Shown here piece after piece: positions 5,493-5,823 of a stretch of DNA of 5,823 nt. The notes beneath the pieces are model-generated. The model did not search any database and was not told where the DNA came from. It saw only the letters and a list, made by a program, of their open reading frames with translations. Each line of letters opens with the position of its first letter. The stretch's first letter is position 1. Origin of the DNA: Spirochaetota bacterium (lineage in GTDB: Bacteria; Spirochaetota; Spirochaetia; Treponematales; Breznakiellaceae); NCBI GenBank assembly GCA_023398155.1, contig JAEWSV010000039.1:1-5823 (forward strand), written 5' to 3'. The translations under genes and the position numbers were made by a program.

Positions 5493-5823
5493 TTATTTTC
5501 CGAACTGCGCCTCTACCTTCGCCCAATTCGCCTTCGCTTTCTTCATATTACCTTCCTTGTCTTCCTCGAACTTTTCCCTGATTTCCTTGCTGTATTGGAA
5601 GAAGACGCGGCCGTCGACCATATCCCAGGTATTGATCTCTACGGGGAAGAATACGCCCAGCGAAACGCCGAAAGCGCAATAACCGCCGAAAGCGGGCAGG
5701 TACTTCTCGGGGTTCTTCAAGAAAGTCGCCTTATTCGCTTCGGAAGCGAAGAGGAATTTATAGCCTCCGAAGTCGGCGGCGATGTACGGATCAGCCTTGA
5801 TGGCCTTGCCGACGGTGTGGAAC
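5493..5823 (-). CDS. YHS domain-containing protein, N-terminus outside window
   Basis: An open frame enters from the right edge and ends with TAA at 5495-5493, giving 109 residues of the C-terminal part, beginning FHTVGKAIKADPYIAADFGG. It matches the YHS-domain family: YKFLFASEANKATFLKNPEKY, then GGYCAFGVSLG, then TWDMVDGRVFFQYSKEI, ending in KANWAKVEAQFGK. Family members often read 'YxFASxxNRxxFxxxPxKYxPQYGGYCAxxVSxG' followed by 'WxIVDGKLYLNYN', and many are exported through an N-terminal signal peptide that cannot be checked here. The role is poorly known; related YHS domains bind metals. No start codon is needed inside the window: the TTG at 5720 is internal, since clear family sequence continues upstream of it. 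The gene is convergent with the plus-strand cluster and ends at the hairpin near 5427. It is visibly less GC-rich than the enzymes to the left. Confidence 0.88.
   Translation of the reverse strand, partial: FHTVGKAIKADPYIAADFGGYKFLFASEANKATFLKNPEKYLPAFGGYCAFGVSLGVFFPVEINTWDMVDGRVFFQYSKEIREKFEEDKEGNMKKAKANWAKVEAQFGK

Noticed and set aside
5493..5720. Short 75-aa YHS gene starting at TTG 5720
   Set aside because: Family sequence (YKFLFASEANKATF) continues in frame upstream of that codon to the window edge, so the TTG is an internal Leu codon and the gene is only partial here.

Overview
This is a high-GC bacterial chromosomal segment, densely packed with genes. It carries one leftward housekeeping gene (pth), a rightward run of four intact genes plus one gene stub, and the end of a leftward gene entering from the right edge. 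The mix (pth, a Thermotoga-type GH36 alpha-galactosidase, a family II pyrophosphatase carrying CBS and DRTGG domains, a YkgJ cysteine-cluster protein, a TfoX N-terminal domain protein, a YHS protein) would fit a free-living or gut anaerobe or facultative anaerobe. A high-GC member of the Spirochaetota is my best guess, but no phylogenetic marker here settles it. There are no tRNA or rRNA genes, insertion sequences or CRISPR arrays.

Layout. Bases 1-63 hold a 21-bp tandem repeat in undetermined context. Bases 89-745 (minus) encode peptidyl-tRNA hydrolase. Bases 746-809 are a short divergent intergenic region with overlapping candidate promoters. Bases 810-5420 (plus) look like one transcription unit: GH36 alpha-galactosidase (810-2852), 7-nt gap, CBS/DRTGG manganese-dependent pyrophosphatase (2860-4515), 2-nt gap, a 17-codon histidine phosphatase stub (4518-4571), ATGA overlap, YkgJ family protein (4568-5059), 31-nt gap, TfoX N-terminal domain protein (5091-5420). 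A strong hairpin at 5427-5449 sits between this unit and the convergent YHS-domain gene (5493 to beyond the right edge, minus).

How the genes relate. The galactosidase would release galactose from alpha-galactosides in the cytoplasm. The pyrophosphatase would remove PPi, probably tuned by adenine nucleotides or diadenosine polyphosphates through its CBS/DRTGG module. No direct biochemical link between these two and the small YkgJ and TfoX-type proteins can be read from the sequence; tight spacing is the only evidence for co-expression.

What stands out. (1) The stub MLYFVRHGQSEAAGALR is an unmistakable start of a histidine phosphatase / phosphoglycerate mutase-like gene that stops after 17 codons, exactly where a lower-GC YkgJ gene begins. 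This suggests deletion or replacement of the original third operon gene. (2) Low-complexity Ala/Gly/Asp-rich insertions recur in otherwise conserved enzymes: 26 residues in Pth and two tracts in the galactosidase, one of them built from an 18-nt tandem repeat just after the catalytic nucleophile. I see no convincing undescribed multi-gene system (defence, secondary metabolism, mobile element) in this window.
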